A stretch of DNA of 64,000 nt, taken from contig JAKCOZ010000004.1 in the NCBI GenBank assembly GCA_022605955.1, positions 65,284,229 to 65,348,228 on the forward strand, given 5' to 3'. The DNA comes from Rallus limicola (taxonomy: Eukaryota; Chordata; Aves; Gruiformes; Rallidae). The translations under genes were made by a program, and so were the position numbers. The notes under the pieces are model-generated. The model was given only the letters and a program-made list of their open reading frames with translations. It was not told the origin of the DNA and searched no databases. Shown here piece after piece: positions 12,153 through 24,490 of this stretch (position 1 is the first letter of the stretch; each line of letters begins with the position of its first letter).

Positions 12153-15100
12153 TCTAGGCCATACCTAATTCACAAGGAGGCCAGACTTCCCACCATGCAA
12201 AATGCATCCAAAGACAGGTTATGCACCCCTTGGTAATCAGGTTTTCTTTCTTTTAAGCCTACTACCCACCTTAAATACAGCAAAATTAATCTATTTGAGT
12301 TCTACACTTTTAACTCCTTGGAAATTATTGAAGGTTTGAAAAATGCCATAGATTGTCGCAAAAAAAAAAAAAAAAAAAGGCATAAGAGTGAAAGGATAAT
12401 GGACTTGCAGATTACCACGTTCTCCTAAATAATTCTCTGAAATCATAAGCAGTAAGAAGGCTGAGTAGTGTGAATAATATCCTTCAAAAAAACTACTGGT
12501 TTACCTAATACAAAACCCTTAAAATAGATGCCTGACAGTCAATTCAGTATGGATTCAGAAGTAAGAGTGCCACCTAGTGAGTCACCGTTACCGGCTCACC
12601 GGCTCTTTGTGAATTTATAGGAAATCCCCCACCTCTGTCTTTGAACCGGGGGGGATGGAGGGGTGGGGAGAGTGTTTGGGAATTGTCTTCTCTTTTTTTC
12701 TTTACGCTGTAGCATGTAGCACAAACAGAAGTTAAGAGCCTGATGAAGAAATCACAGAGGGGAGATTCCATAGGGTATGTTATTCAGGAGAGCAGACCAG
12801 GTAATCACAAACCATCATCCTTAAAAATCTACCAAAGTAATTCATTTCAGCTAGCAAGCTCTGACAGGCTGGAGAAAAGGGATATTCAGCAGTGGTGTTA
12901 AAATATATTCTGTTTCTCTTACATATGTGCTAGTATTACTTCATCTTGTGAAATTCAAATAGTCCTTGAGGACAAACTCCATCTTTCTCCATAAATGTAC
13001 CTAACCCAGCTGGTAAGTCATTCATTCAGAGCACAGATGGGAACAGCACAGATGCTCTCTGGTCTAACTTAAATAATAAAATTCCTGTTGAATCTCACCA
13101 ACGTGTAACACATAAAACTGTGAATTACTGTTCATTATTCATCAGGCAACTACAATCAGTAAGGCAAAATACTCCAAAGTCTGACTAATATTTGTAGAGA
13201 AGAAGTTTATACTGAGAGAACAGCAGTGTATACTCTGTTCCTGAGGGATAATATAATCCTCAATCTGTCTGTTCCACCTAGTACATGCTTATCTAAAATT
13301 AATTTATTTAATTTCTGCATGCTAATTTCTTATCCCCACATTAAGAGTCGGAGATGTCTCGAGGCTTTTCAGCCAGCCAGCAAAATCTTCCAATAACAGA
13401 TTAAGGGTAAATAGAGGAAAGGGCCAAATTGTGCCACCTTGCAGGATTTCCTTTCCTTCTCTACTGTTTTAACTTCACGTCCCTGGATGTTCCCTTCCTC
13501 ATGCAGCCAATTCCCCTGACCTAATCTCATTGACCCCTCATATTACCTTGCTAAGCCTTCCAGGTGCCTGCAGAGCCAGGATGACGGCTCCAGGATACAC
13601 TGGAAGGGATTACTTTACTTTCATGAAGGAGGTAAAACCAAGTTATTACTGAGGAGAAGCAGTCTCTTTCCGTACTCTTCATCCCATCCCTCAGCAGGGT
13701 CTGCAGCCTGTGAAGGCAGCAGACAGAGAAGGACCAGCTCTTCCCATCCACATCTGAAGGAGGGCAGGCAATGTGCTACTCTGCATATTGCTATGCTAAA
13801 CAGCAGGCAATTTTCCTTAAGCCTCCAGCAAGCTCTGAATTTTGCTTTTCTATAACTACACACCTTGTTCAAACCAGTTCTAATAAGCCAATATTTCATG
13901 CATTCTTCTCCTAGAAATGGTTACTTGCATTTCCTATGTGCTTATGTGCATTCGTGCCTCTGTCATCCATTTGGATTTATTCCCAGAGCTGCTTTTCATT
14001 CAACAACAATTGTTTTCTGTAATTTTTATACCTTGTATCCATGCTTATAGGGTTGTTATTTTGCTCTGTCATATGCCCAGAAGGGTCATTTAGGAAAAAA
14101 AAATAAAAATAAAATTTCTTTGTTTAACAGCTGAGACTTGGACAGAGAAGTTAAGTGACTTACCCAGCAGAAGTCATTGTCAAAGCCAGAAATGAGTCAG
14201 TTACCTTCCCTCTTTCAGCCTAAGACTACCTTCTAGACTGAAAAAAAACCAAACAACCCACTGCTGATTGCAGAGCAACAGATAAAATGATAAATATGGC
14301 TGATTCCAATTCTATTAGACTATTAAGTAAATCTTCACTTGTCAGGTAAAGCCATTGGTAACTCACTGTCATTAGTTTCAGCTCAGTGCTCATAGCCTGT
14401 AGGAACAAAGGTACTACATTGAACATCCATTTAAAAAGCAATTCTATAACTTGGAAATGCCACTGGTTTGCCATCACTGATTTTGTAATTATTTCAGATC
14501 ACTTCATAATATTTAGGAAAAACTGTCTAAAAGAGATCGTATTACATACAAGTTCATTTGTGAAAAGCAGTTTACCTAAGCCTGAAGCTGTTTTTTTCTT
14601 TACTGAGATGGCTCTTTTATGTTTAAATTTTATTAAACTGTAGTGATCAGGCACACATTCAATGTAAACTCAGAAGTTAAACATCAAAATAAGTGCAGTA
14701 AAGGCTACAGATCTCAAAGCATTTCAAGCAGGGAATGAAAAATGACAGATCTGGTGGTTACTTTAGCTGCTCACACAGTGTATCAGTAATATTAACACAA
14801 GTGTAGACATTAAAATACATCCACAAAAAAAACTCCTGCTAAACAAACGTACCAGATAAAAATCCTAAATTTAGTCTGAAAATCACTCCTAGAATGTCAC
14901 AAATCAGCCAACTGATGACAACATGATGACAATTTTTGATCTTTGGTAGCAGATGCTCCAGAAAGGACAGTTAGACATTGATAAGAGGATCCAATAACCA
15001 CGTGTCCTTTTCAGCTGTTGGGGTTTCTTGGGTTGTTTTTTTTTTGTCCAGCACCCTACCTGTAAAAAGCCATAGATTTCCAATTTCTTCTTTTCTCTAA

Positions 15101-18100
15101 ATTCAAGTGTTCTCACGTTGGAAAGGATGCCTGACAATAATCAGGAGAAAAGAAACTGTCATATTACTGAAACATTGCTCTGTAAAGGAGTGAGAGAAGT
15201 GTTATTTCCACATTTTTTTTCTGAAGTTATTGTTTGGAAGTCTGTTCACTTTCCCCATTCTGTACTGGACTTAATGTTTTCTGTATTTTGCACATCAAAG
15301 CTGTGGTAATTCCACTGAAAGATGTTTCAGGAAGATCACTTCTAAGGTGAAATGGAAAGGAACATGCCCTGGATGGGATGAATTACCACAAATTAATGAT
15401 GTGTTCACAGAAGTGAATCCTGCCCAGAATGTCAACCATGAGACATTCCTCCAATTTTGTGTGCTGGATCTTTAGGTATGCAAGGTACTGCTCAATTCAA
15501 TCCCAGGGAACTTTTCTAGAAGGTTCTTCACTTGACCATACAAACTGCCCTGCTCTTTCCTGACCCAGATTCTGCCACACATGAAGAATCTAGTGTCCTG
15601 GGTTTTTTTCTGAAGGGTAATTATATACACCAACAGCACCTTAGCCTATAGCCAGCTCATTTCCCAGCCTGAACCCATGCAGACCACCTGGAGAGTGGAC
15701 TGTCTATTGATTGGAGAAGTTCAGAGCCACAGTCAGAAATGTATTGCTTTCCAGTGTGGGTAGACCTTGGATGTTTCCTGCACATTAAGCACAGTACAAG
15801 GTCAAGGCAAAGCCATGCAGAGGATGTGCTGTTGGGGCAGCAGAGAAAGAAAAGAAAGGGGGTGTCAGCAGCCTCATGCCATGCAAGAATGATAAACTGC
15901 AGTCCTGCCAGAGCTGCTTCAGATAACACCCAGGGTGTGGAGTGCATTCATTGTATGCAGTGTATCATTTCCCTGTCAAAACTGTAGTTGATTTCAACAT
16001 GGGAAAGGGAGAGGGAAGCCATGTGCATGGTCTGATAAAGATATCTAGGAAGGACAAACTTATTCATATGGCACAAGTTCATTTCTTGCCCAAAATTATG
16101 ATTATTTATGTGGCAAATGGACAGCAGAAACATAATTCTTTTACTAGCAGCAAAAACTCCTGAAAATGATAGCAGCAGCAGAGAACAGCCTGCTAGCCAA
16201 AACCATAAGCCTGTTTGTTTGCCAAATCCTGTAACAATCTCAACTTTTATATTTTATTTAAGAAAAATATTTACTGATGCTACCTTGATCCCTTAAAAAC
16301 AGCTTATCTTCCTGTAAGGTTCTCCTTAGTCATTCATTCCCAGAAATCTCTGTACTTGTAAAGCTATTTATTAGCATTTTTAAAGAAAATTAGTGAAATA
16401 GCCTAGTGGATTAATTCTGATTTGTCAAAATCACTTGTAAAAATATCCCCATTATACATTTAGACATTATGTGTAGGGGTTTTTTTAATATGGGTGATTA
16501 CACTTAAAACATTACAGACTGCTCTAGAAAATAAATATGGAGCCAATAAGAATTTATACTAATTGCTATGTAAAGTAAAATAGCAGGGCACATTGTAGTC
16601 CCACAGGGCTTCTCTAGTCCAGGACTCACTCTGGTATATCGTTGGCCACATCAAAAGTAGAGGGCATTTTCCTTTTAGCTGCTCAGCATCTGAACCAATG
16701 TATTTCCTTGTGACACATAGACAAAAGTAAATTGAAACTACCAACACTTGAAAATAAAGGAATAAACTTGTAACATATTTCTAGAAATCCCCTACATGCA
16801 AAAGTTCCACAGAGCCAAAAGAACATTCTGTATAAAAGGGATTTACAGGGTTTGGCTCTTTCAGGAACCCATCTTTGAGAGGTGAGTTTTGAAAGTGGCA
16901 CTCTTAATGGGAATATGCAACATATTAGTCATTACTTGTGTCAGTTGCCCTTGTCTTCTCAGTTTTACTGCTCTTTCCTTGAACTCTCTTTGCCAGCAGC
17001 TTTCCAGAACCATGCTGTCCAGGAAACTGACCATAAGGTTCTACAGTTTCCCAACTTTATTTAGCAAACAATGCGATGATTTAAATTTGACAGATTCCTG
17101 CTCTACTTTACTCTTTAAAAAATGGGTTTGAAAGGCAGGTTCAGCTATAGAACAGAGAACATCAGTTATTTATATGACTATCCAATTCATCAGCGATACT
17201 CAAATCCAATGTCTTGGCACTGCAGGGGCAATGACTCGTCAAGGGTAGCAACCACATTATGTCACCTTCAAGAAGGAAATATTGACAGGAACAGCTGTGG
17301 CATCTACTCCCTGCATAGGCAGATATGCTGAAGTAAAGATCAGACAACATGAATTAGAATTATATATTAACTGGATGAAGGAAGTGAGGGAAAGAGCACA
17401 GTAGAGTCACAGGCTAAATGGGAATACAAGTCTACAGAGAGAAGAATTAGAAAAGTTTCATTGAAAGGCCTTATGGACAAGATCTTTGTAATAAAATAGT
17501 GCTGATGCTTTTTTATAGATAGATGATGACCATCTCATGACTGAAATGAACAAAATTTCAGTAGCATATAAATAAATTAAAAAGGTGGCCATAGCATTTG
17601 TCTCACATGCCAAACAGATAGTTTTATGATTTTCAGAGGAAAAATGTCAGTTTCTCTGTGTTCAAAATTTTTGTGGCAACAAGTTCTTTGGAAAAATTAA
17701 AGCAGACATAAATCATGTGAACATAAGAACCTCTGATATAAAATAAAATTCTCCATAAAAATGATAGGTACAATATAAATTTTGAATTAATAAATGCTAT
17801 CTGAATAGAAACATCACTGATTGATTCCAAAAGCAACTTGGGAAGTGTCTTTTATACTTGCTACACCAGCTACTTGCTCTCGAACATTAGCAGTGTAAAC
17901 TCGAGAGAAATCTCTAGTAATCATCTGTTCAGAAACAATTTTGCATTTGCTGTTGATTCTGTGGATTGAAATACAGTTAAGGGCATCTCAGGCCTTCATA
18001 TTTTGTTTGCATTTGAACTGCCTCTGGGCTGTGTAGCTGCTGCAAGCATGTGCCACATAGTTAGTGGAGAGCACAAGTCTACAGTTAAATCAGAGCTTCC

Positions 18101-18254
18101 TCTTAAGGCAGCTCTGCAAATCTTAATACTGTACTTTTGTGTCAATGCAGAGACACAAAGAGGACAAAGCAACATAGTTGATTCTATCACTGAGGTAAAC
18201 AGAGATAACCTGCAGGTATTGGAGATTCAGCTCCAGGGTATCAGCAAAAATGGT
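12153..18254. other. Intergenic sequence, no gene seen
   Basis: Apart from the poly(A) tract listed separately, no transposon, exon or RNA gene was recognised across these 6.1 kb. Parts around 12,900-13,330 look non-repetitive and homeobox-site-rich, and may be candidate conserved non-coding DNA, but that needs alignment. Confidence 0.5.
12360..12378. repeat. Poly(A) tract, 19 bases
   Basis: A run of A residues with no recognisable retrosequence immediately 5' of it. Confidence 0.9.
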
Positions 18255-19236
18255 TGTATTGGGTTTGTGTGGCAAGGTGGGGGATGAAATACAGGGGTGG
18301 CTTCTGTGAGAAGCTGCCAGAAGCTTCCCCCATGTCCACCACAGCCAATGCCAGCCAGCTCCAAGACAACCAAGGCTGAGCCTATCAGTGACAGTGGTAG
18401 TGTCTCTGTAGTAATATATTAAAGAAGAGAGAAAAAAAAAATCCCACAAACACCAAGAGCATTTGCAGGTGAAGGGAGGAGAGAGATAACTCTGCAGACA
18501 CCAAGGCCAGTAAAGGAGGGGGAGAGGTGTTCCAGGCACAGGAGCAGAAATTCCCCTGCAGCCAATGGAGGACCCGACATTGGAGCAAGTGGAGATGTTT
18601 GAAGGAGGCTGTGACCCCATGGGGAGTCTGCATTGGAACAGGCTCCTGGCCAGACTTGTGGGCACATGGAGGGAGGATCCCAGGCCAAAGCAAGTTTGCT
18701 GGTAGGACTTGTGACCCTGTGGGTGCCCACATTGGAGGTCTGGTCCTGAAGGTCTGCACCCTGTGGAAAGGACACACACTGGACTAGTTTGTGAAGAACT
18801 AAAGTCCATGGGAAGGATTCATGTTGGAGAAGTTGGTGGAGGACTGTCTGATAGGAGGGACCCCGTACTGGAGCAGGGGAAGAGCGTGAAGAGTCCTTCC
18901 CTCCTCTGAAGGGGCAGAAGAGGGAATGTGCAATGAACTGACCACAACCCCATTCCTTGTCCCCCTGCACCATTTTGAGGCAGGAGGTAGAGAAATCAGA
19001 AATGAAGTTGAGTTGGGTAAAAAGGGAAAGGTGGGGGAAGAATTTGCTTTATTTCTCATTATCATATTCTGATTTGATTGGTAATTATTTAAATTCATTT
19101 TCCCAAGTTGAGTCTGTTTTCCTGAATGATGTCTCCCTGTCCTTATCTCAGCCCATGAATTTTCTCTCCTCTGTCCAGCTGAGGAGGGAAGTGACACAGT
19201 GGCTTGAGCACTTGGAAGATTTTCAAGTGTCCCACA
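18255..19236 (+). mobile_element. Long avian ERV LTR with tandem 'GGAGCAG' units
   Basis: It starts TGTATTGGGTTTGTGTGGCA and ends in CCCACA. Internally a series of roughly 40-60-bp units repeats a theme of GTGG...(C/A)CATTGGAGCA...GTTTGTG, which marks a long avian ERVK-like LTR family. A TATA-like TAATATATTAAAG lies near 18,410. The 3' part GATTTGATTGGTAATTATTTAAA matches the family's poly(A) area, but with the AATAAA mutated. The LTR is about 982 bp. I see no clean target duplication, so exact ends are approximate. It is probably a solo LTR, since no leader follows. Confidence 0.85.
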
Positions 19237-22200
19237 AAGTGATCCTGTAACACTCCCTGGTTATTATTCTGTCAACACTCTAAATGAAATACAGGTAGAG
19301 GTAATTGATCTTGTTCAAGGTGGAAGGGGGGAAAAATACCATTTGCAATCCATAGCTCATAACCCACATACTAACAAGTTCTTCAGTTACATGGAACAAA
19401 GTAGCACTACCTTAAATCATATGGGATGAGGCACTGAATCTTGTCCCCCGCAATGCAACCACCCAGTCCTGCTATAAGTTATCCCTATGAAACAATCTGT
19501 GTATGACCTCAGTTTCCAGAGACTGGAAAGTGGAAGTTGAGGCTCTGATACTCCTTATATGTGGAGTGTATTAAGCCAGTGTTACATCTAACTTCTGAAA
19601 ACAGGAGCCAAGGTAGCCTGAGGTCACTTTCCAGGAAGAGAAATATACTGAGAAGGAAATGTAAGTTAAAGAGGATTACCTTTCAAGAAATGTATGAGAG
19701 CTGACCACAGCATCTGTATAGGTGTAATTATGAGCTAAGTATGTTTTTCTGTTTTGATGGCCACTAGTGAAAATAATAGGTCCTCAACACACATAAGATT
19801 TGGTTCATAAATTAAGCAACTCCACTGAATTTTCTGAAGGCACATGAGCTGCCTAAGTCCCTGTCACAATTAAATGATACTGAGTAAGTGTGGACTGTAG
19901 ATTGTGATTCACGTGATGAGCCACTAAGCAACTGCCCTACAGGGGCAAAACGTTCTCTGTGGTTCATTAACGATATCAAATATATCTTCACTGGCTCACT
20001 AGATTATGGCCACCACTAGATATGTACATTTTAAACACAAACTGAATCCCACACCAGTGACAGCCTTTTTGACAGACATTCATGCCATGTAGTATAGCTT
20101 CAGTTTCTCTACACAGTTACAGATAGTTTTTTTGAGACAAAAAAGGAAAACAGGAATGCCTTCTATAAATGTCTACATAAGAACAACAGCAATGGAAATC
20201 TGGAGATTCTACAATCTTAGGTAATAATTCTTTGAGTTTCTATGAGCCCAAGTTTCTTGATACTACCACACAACCCCCATAGACAGACAAAATATACCCA
20301 GAAAAGGTTCTCCTCTATCTAGATGGGAAAGCTCTGCCAGACCTTGAACCAGTATGACCCAAACTAATGTGCAAGTGTTTTGTCAGATCTGCAGCTGTCA
20401 TCACACATTAGATCTAAACCAGCAGCTCCAAAGTTTATAATTATAGCAACATAAAGTCCATGAAAGTTATATGTTGAGTAAAAGAGAAGCGTTCCTTTCC
20501 ATTATTATTAAGATAACAGAATACAAGGATTGTGTGGAATTCATCAACAATGAAAGAAAAATTCAGTGAGCTCCAGTTAAATCACAGAGCTAGTGCTCTG
20601 ACTGTTCCTTCTAATAGGGAAAACATGAAAATCCACATGATGAAATGATAAAATGATGAAATGGCTCATTACCACTGATCTGGCTAGCTCTCCAGTCAAG
20701 AACATACCTAAGCCATTTATTAGTTCCAGGCTGATTACTTGTAATGTCAAATGCATTATGTGGACACGTTGTCCCATGTAGTTGAGCACCGGTCACATGA
20801 TGCTCCTCAGCTGCTGCTTCTATCAAAACCTGCAATCGTATTCAGGACATATTGCAATGCAAGAATTACCAGTATCCTTGCTAACTTCTGAAAATAGAGC
20901 TGGTACAGCGTCCTGAACACATGTATGTCCTACTTCAGACCCGATTGGTCTCATACTTGAGCTAACATGGGCTTTTCTGTATGGTCATCGTGTATTGAGC
21001 CAGCTTGATGTCCTTAAACCTGAGGTTTACCCAAGAGCTCTCTATGCACAAAATATTAGCTGTTACCAGCAATATGTGTAATTTCAAGTTAACACTGAAT
21101 CACTTTTCAAGCAACATATTGTCACATAGCATTGCTGAAGAGACTGATAACAATTAAATGATAGAGAGTTTATACTACTGGAAAATAGTCTGTATCTTCA
21201 GTAGGTATATTCTTGTTAAACTATTCAGTTGATATACTCAGAACATACAATATACATTGATAGAATACATTACTGTCTGTCAGTAATAACCAATCATGTA
21301 TCAAAATGGGCAAGACAGACTGAAAAAGTGAACATTTCAGTGACACACTATCAGTGTTCTTTAATTATATTCATACCATTGTTAAATCTCATCCAGAAAT
21401 TAACAAATTGAAATTAATACAGATTTATGAATGGAAAAAAATAATTGTCTGGGGTGAGAAACTGTACATTATATCCAAATATTCAGCTCATTTAAATTGA
21501 CAATCACATAAATTGCCAACAGTAGCCCTTAGGATCCTAGTCATCTTTCAGGGAAAGGTGAGAAAGAAGACCTGAGCCTCCCACTAGGCAGATGACCAAC
21601 ACCTCCTTTGGCAGAAAATTGATCATCCTAAAACATGTAGGAGTCTGTCTAGGACTAAATAAATCTTTAGCACACACTAGCAACTTCATCAACTACTCCC
21701 AGTACCTAATCTTCTTTAAGCAAGCTAATCAAAAAACAAGCAATCAGCGTTTCTGTCACCTGTCAGTATTCCAGACAGACATCAGGAATGCTGCAGGCCA
21801 GAGAGAGCATAGGAGCAGCATTCTTCACTTTGATAGCTCATCTCCTCCAAGTCAGAAACAGAGGTGATCATTTATAGGTATTCTGCATGGTTCAATATCA
21901 AATTTTTGAGCAAGTTTATTGCTGGGTAATAATAACTGGATGAATCCTTTGTTTCACACTCAAATTTATTGTTCAGTCTTCACCAGAAAAAAATATATTT
22001 TCAGCACCTGTTGTCTTCTCTGTCTGTTGATGACAGCCACAAAATAACACTATATTATTTTGTCACAGACACTCATGAATTCATCTATGAGCAAATTACT
22101 TTTCTCAAGTATAAAAATACTGCTTCCTTGGTAAATAGTTCCATGACCCAGTGTAGTTTTACATTTGGAAGAAGATTTAATCTTTAAATACTTCCTTTTT

Positions 22201-24156
22201 AACATCTTCCATCTTACATCATCAATTTTATTCCATTGGAAAAGCAAAATCTTCACATTCCACTGAGATATAGAGCGCCATGTGCCTCCAGCCTTGCCTT
22301 CAGTCTCCTCTCTTGTGCTTGAAATTAAGATGTTACTAGGGAGATAAAATAAGTTCAAACCATTTCTAAAAGTTAGGGTTTTTTTTTATATTGACAATAA
22401 CCCTTCAATCCTTTAAGACTGGGGAGTGCTGGGATCATGAGAGCAAAGGCAAAATGATATGAAGATCAGAAAATAGTCTAACCTGAAGTTTAAAATAAGA
22501 TTGTTATGTTTACCTTTTAAGTGAAAATAGCATTTAATCAGGGGAATAAAATATAAAAATGGTTATTTTTTTTCTCTGATCTTTTCCCTTCTTTCTCCAA
22601 GAGATGCTTCATCTCCCTCAGAATAGAGGTGCTCACACATCTGATTTTGTTTTCCATGCATAAAATGAAGACAATATTGCCAATGATAAAAGAAAATAAT
22701 TTGAATACGTGTTTGACAGAGTCCAAAAAATATTTAAAGTAAATTTATTATTAAGTTGCATAACAGTCAACATAAGTTATTATTTACATATTAGCTAAAT
22801 GAATATGTAAATTTAATTTATTGTCCTGAAGATACTTTGGTTCCTAGGGATTTTGTCTATGTCCATATCTACATTTTTTCTATATAAAAGATGCATAAGA
22901 AATTTGTGTTTGTAGCTTGGAAAAGGATAGGACAATGAAAATAGTCTTCTTTAAGAAATTTAATAGGGTTGTAGTTCCTCTGGCAACATCAGAGGATTGC
23001 ATTGCTGTTGGTTTTCAGGCTCAGACATGAGCAACACAAGACGGTGGCAGAAATGCCATATTGCCTCTTAGTTTACCATAATCTTTTGTAAGCTTCTTTA
23101 TTTTAAGTTCTCTAAAAGCAAAGACTTGGACATCATAGCTAAAAACAAGTGGAAAAAGTTATATAATAGAAGTCTGAGTGAAGACTACACACAAAAAAAT
23201 CCATCAGGAATTTCTATCACTGATGATCCATAAAGCTCGACCTAAGTGATCAAAGAAAGAAAAATAAAATGCCATGCTACGATCTGCTCAGATGGTCTTT
23301 AAAAAAAACCCTAAGCGTTTTACTCAGCAGCACTGACCCACAGAAGGTGTTATGTCCCTGTATCCAAACAAGGAAGAAATCACAACTGCAGGAAATAAAA
23401 AAAAGTATAGCCTTATAAAAATCTATGTAAGGCCTTCCTAGTCTGAACAAGCGCTGATGGACCATGTCCTGGTGAGTCCTGTTCAACAGCAGCAGAGCAT
23501 GTGAGCCCCCTGCAAACTCTGGGCCACAAAAGATTCCAGAGCCACACCAGGTACCGAGAATCTTCCTTGGATCCACAAGAGCATGTCCTAAAGTACAAGC
23601 TTGTGGGGGGCACAGCCTGAAAGCCACAATACGAGGCCACCACTTAAAGCAAAGCCCATGGTTAAAGATGCTGAGATGCCAAAGCAGTGTAGGCTGGTGT
23701 AGGCAAACCAGGCTTGCCAGAAGAGATTATTTCAGTGAAGTAAAAGCTAGTGGGATGCCTGGTAAACCTAATGAAGATAGTACAGATACGGCCAATATTA
23801 CTTGCACAGTGGTTACATCTTAGTACACAATTGATATTTAATAAATTGACATTTATTTTTGTGAAAAAAGCACCACATAAAAATTATACTCTGTAACCAA
23901 GAAACTTAACAGGGCATTAATAACTAAGTTTTTTCCTGGTTGTGTTCTTTTTCCCCCCCCCAAACATTCAGAAATGAATTAAACCCAAAAATTATTGTTC
24001 TAAAAAGAAAAGTGCCTCCATTTTTTAAAAAAAACTTGTGCTAAATCAAAAAGGAAAACCAAATTTCATATATGCACATTATCCTGTTCAATTGCTTAAA
24101 ATATCCAGCCTAGAAGGGTTTGAAAGCCTGGAAGCATACTTACTTACTTCCTTAGG
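19237..24156. other. Intergenic AT-rich sequence, no gene seen
   Basis: No exon, RNA gene or confident transposon was found. A stretch around 23,280-23,640 has a TATA-like box and U3-like composition on the minus strand, but no LTR ends were identified. Confidence 0.45.
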
Positions 24157-24490
24157 ATCACAGAATCATAATGTCATAGTATCTCCTGAGTTGGAAGGGA
24201 TCCATAAGGAACATCAAGTCCGACTTCTGGTTCCACACAGGGCCAGACAAGTCAGAGCACATGACTGAGTGCATTTTTCAGATGCTTCTTGAACTCAGCC
24301 AAGCTCCATGCTGTGACCCCTTCCCTGGGGAGGCTGTTCCAGTGCCCAACCACCCTCTCACTAAAGAACCTCTTCCTAATATCCAGCCTAAACCTCCCCT
24401 TGTCTCAGCTTCGCGCTGTTCCCTCAGGTTCTATCATTGGCCATCAAAGAGAGGAGATCACCGTCTGCCCCTTTGCTCCCCTTCCTTGTG
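24157..24490 (-). repeat. CR1 LINE 3' fragment
   Basis: In antisense orientation it begins with ACAGAATCAT, the complement of the octamer tail. It continues with GAGTTGGAAGGGATCCATAA and contains CTGTTCCAGTGCCCAACCA and CCTCTTCCTAATATCCAGCC, the standard complement of the CR1 3' region. Confidence 0.95.

Noticed and set aside
18123..19197. Overlapping 130-228-codon minus-strand frames
   Set aside because: All lie antisense to the long LTR. Several frames are open at once because of its GC-rich tandem units.
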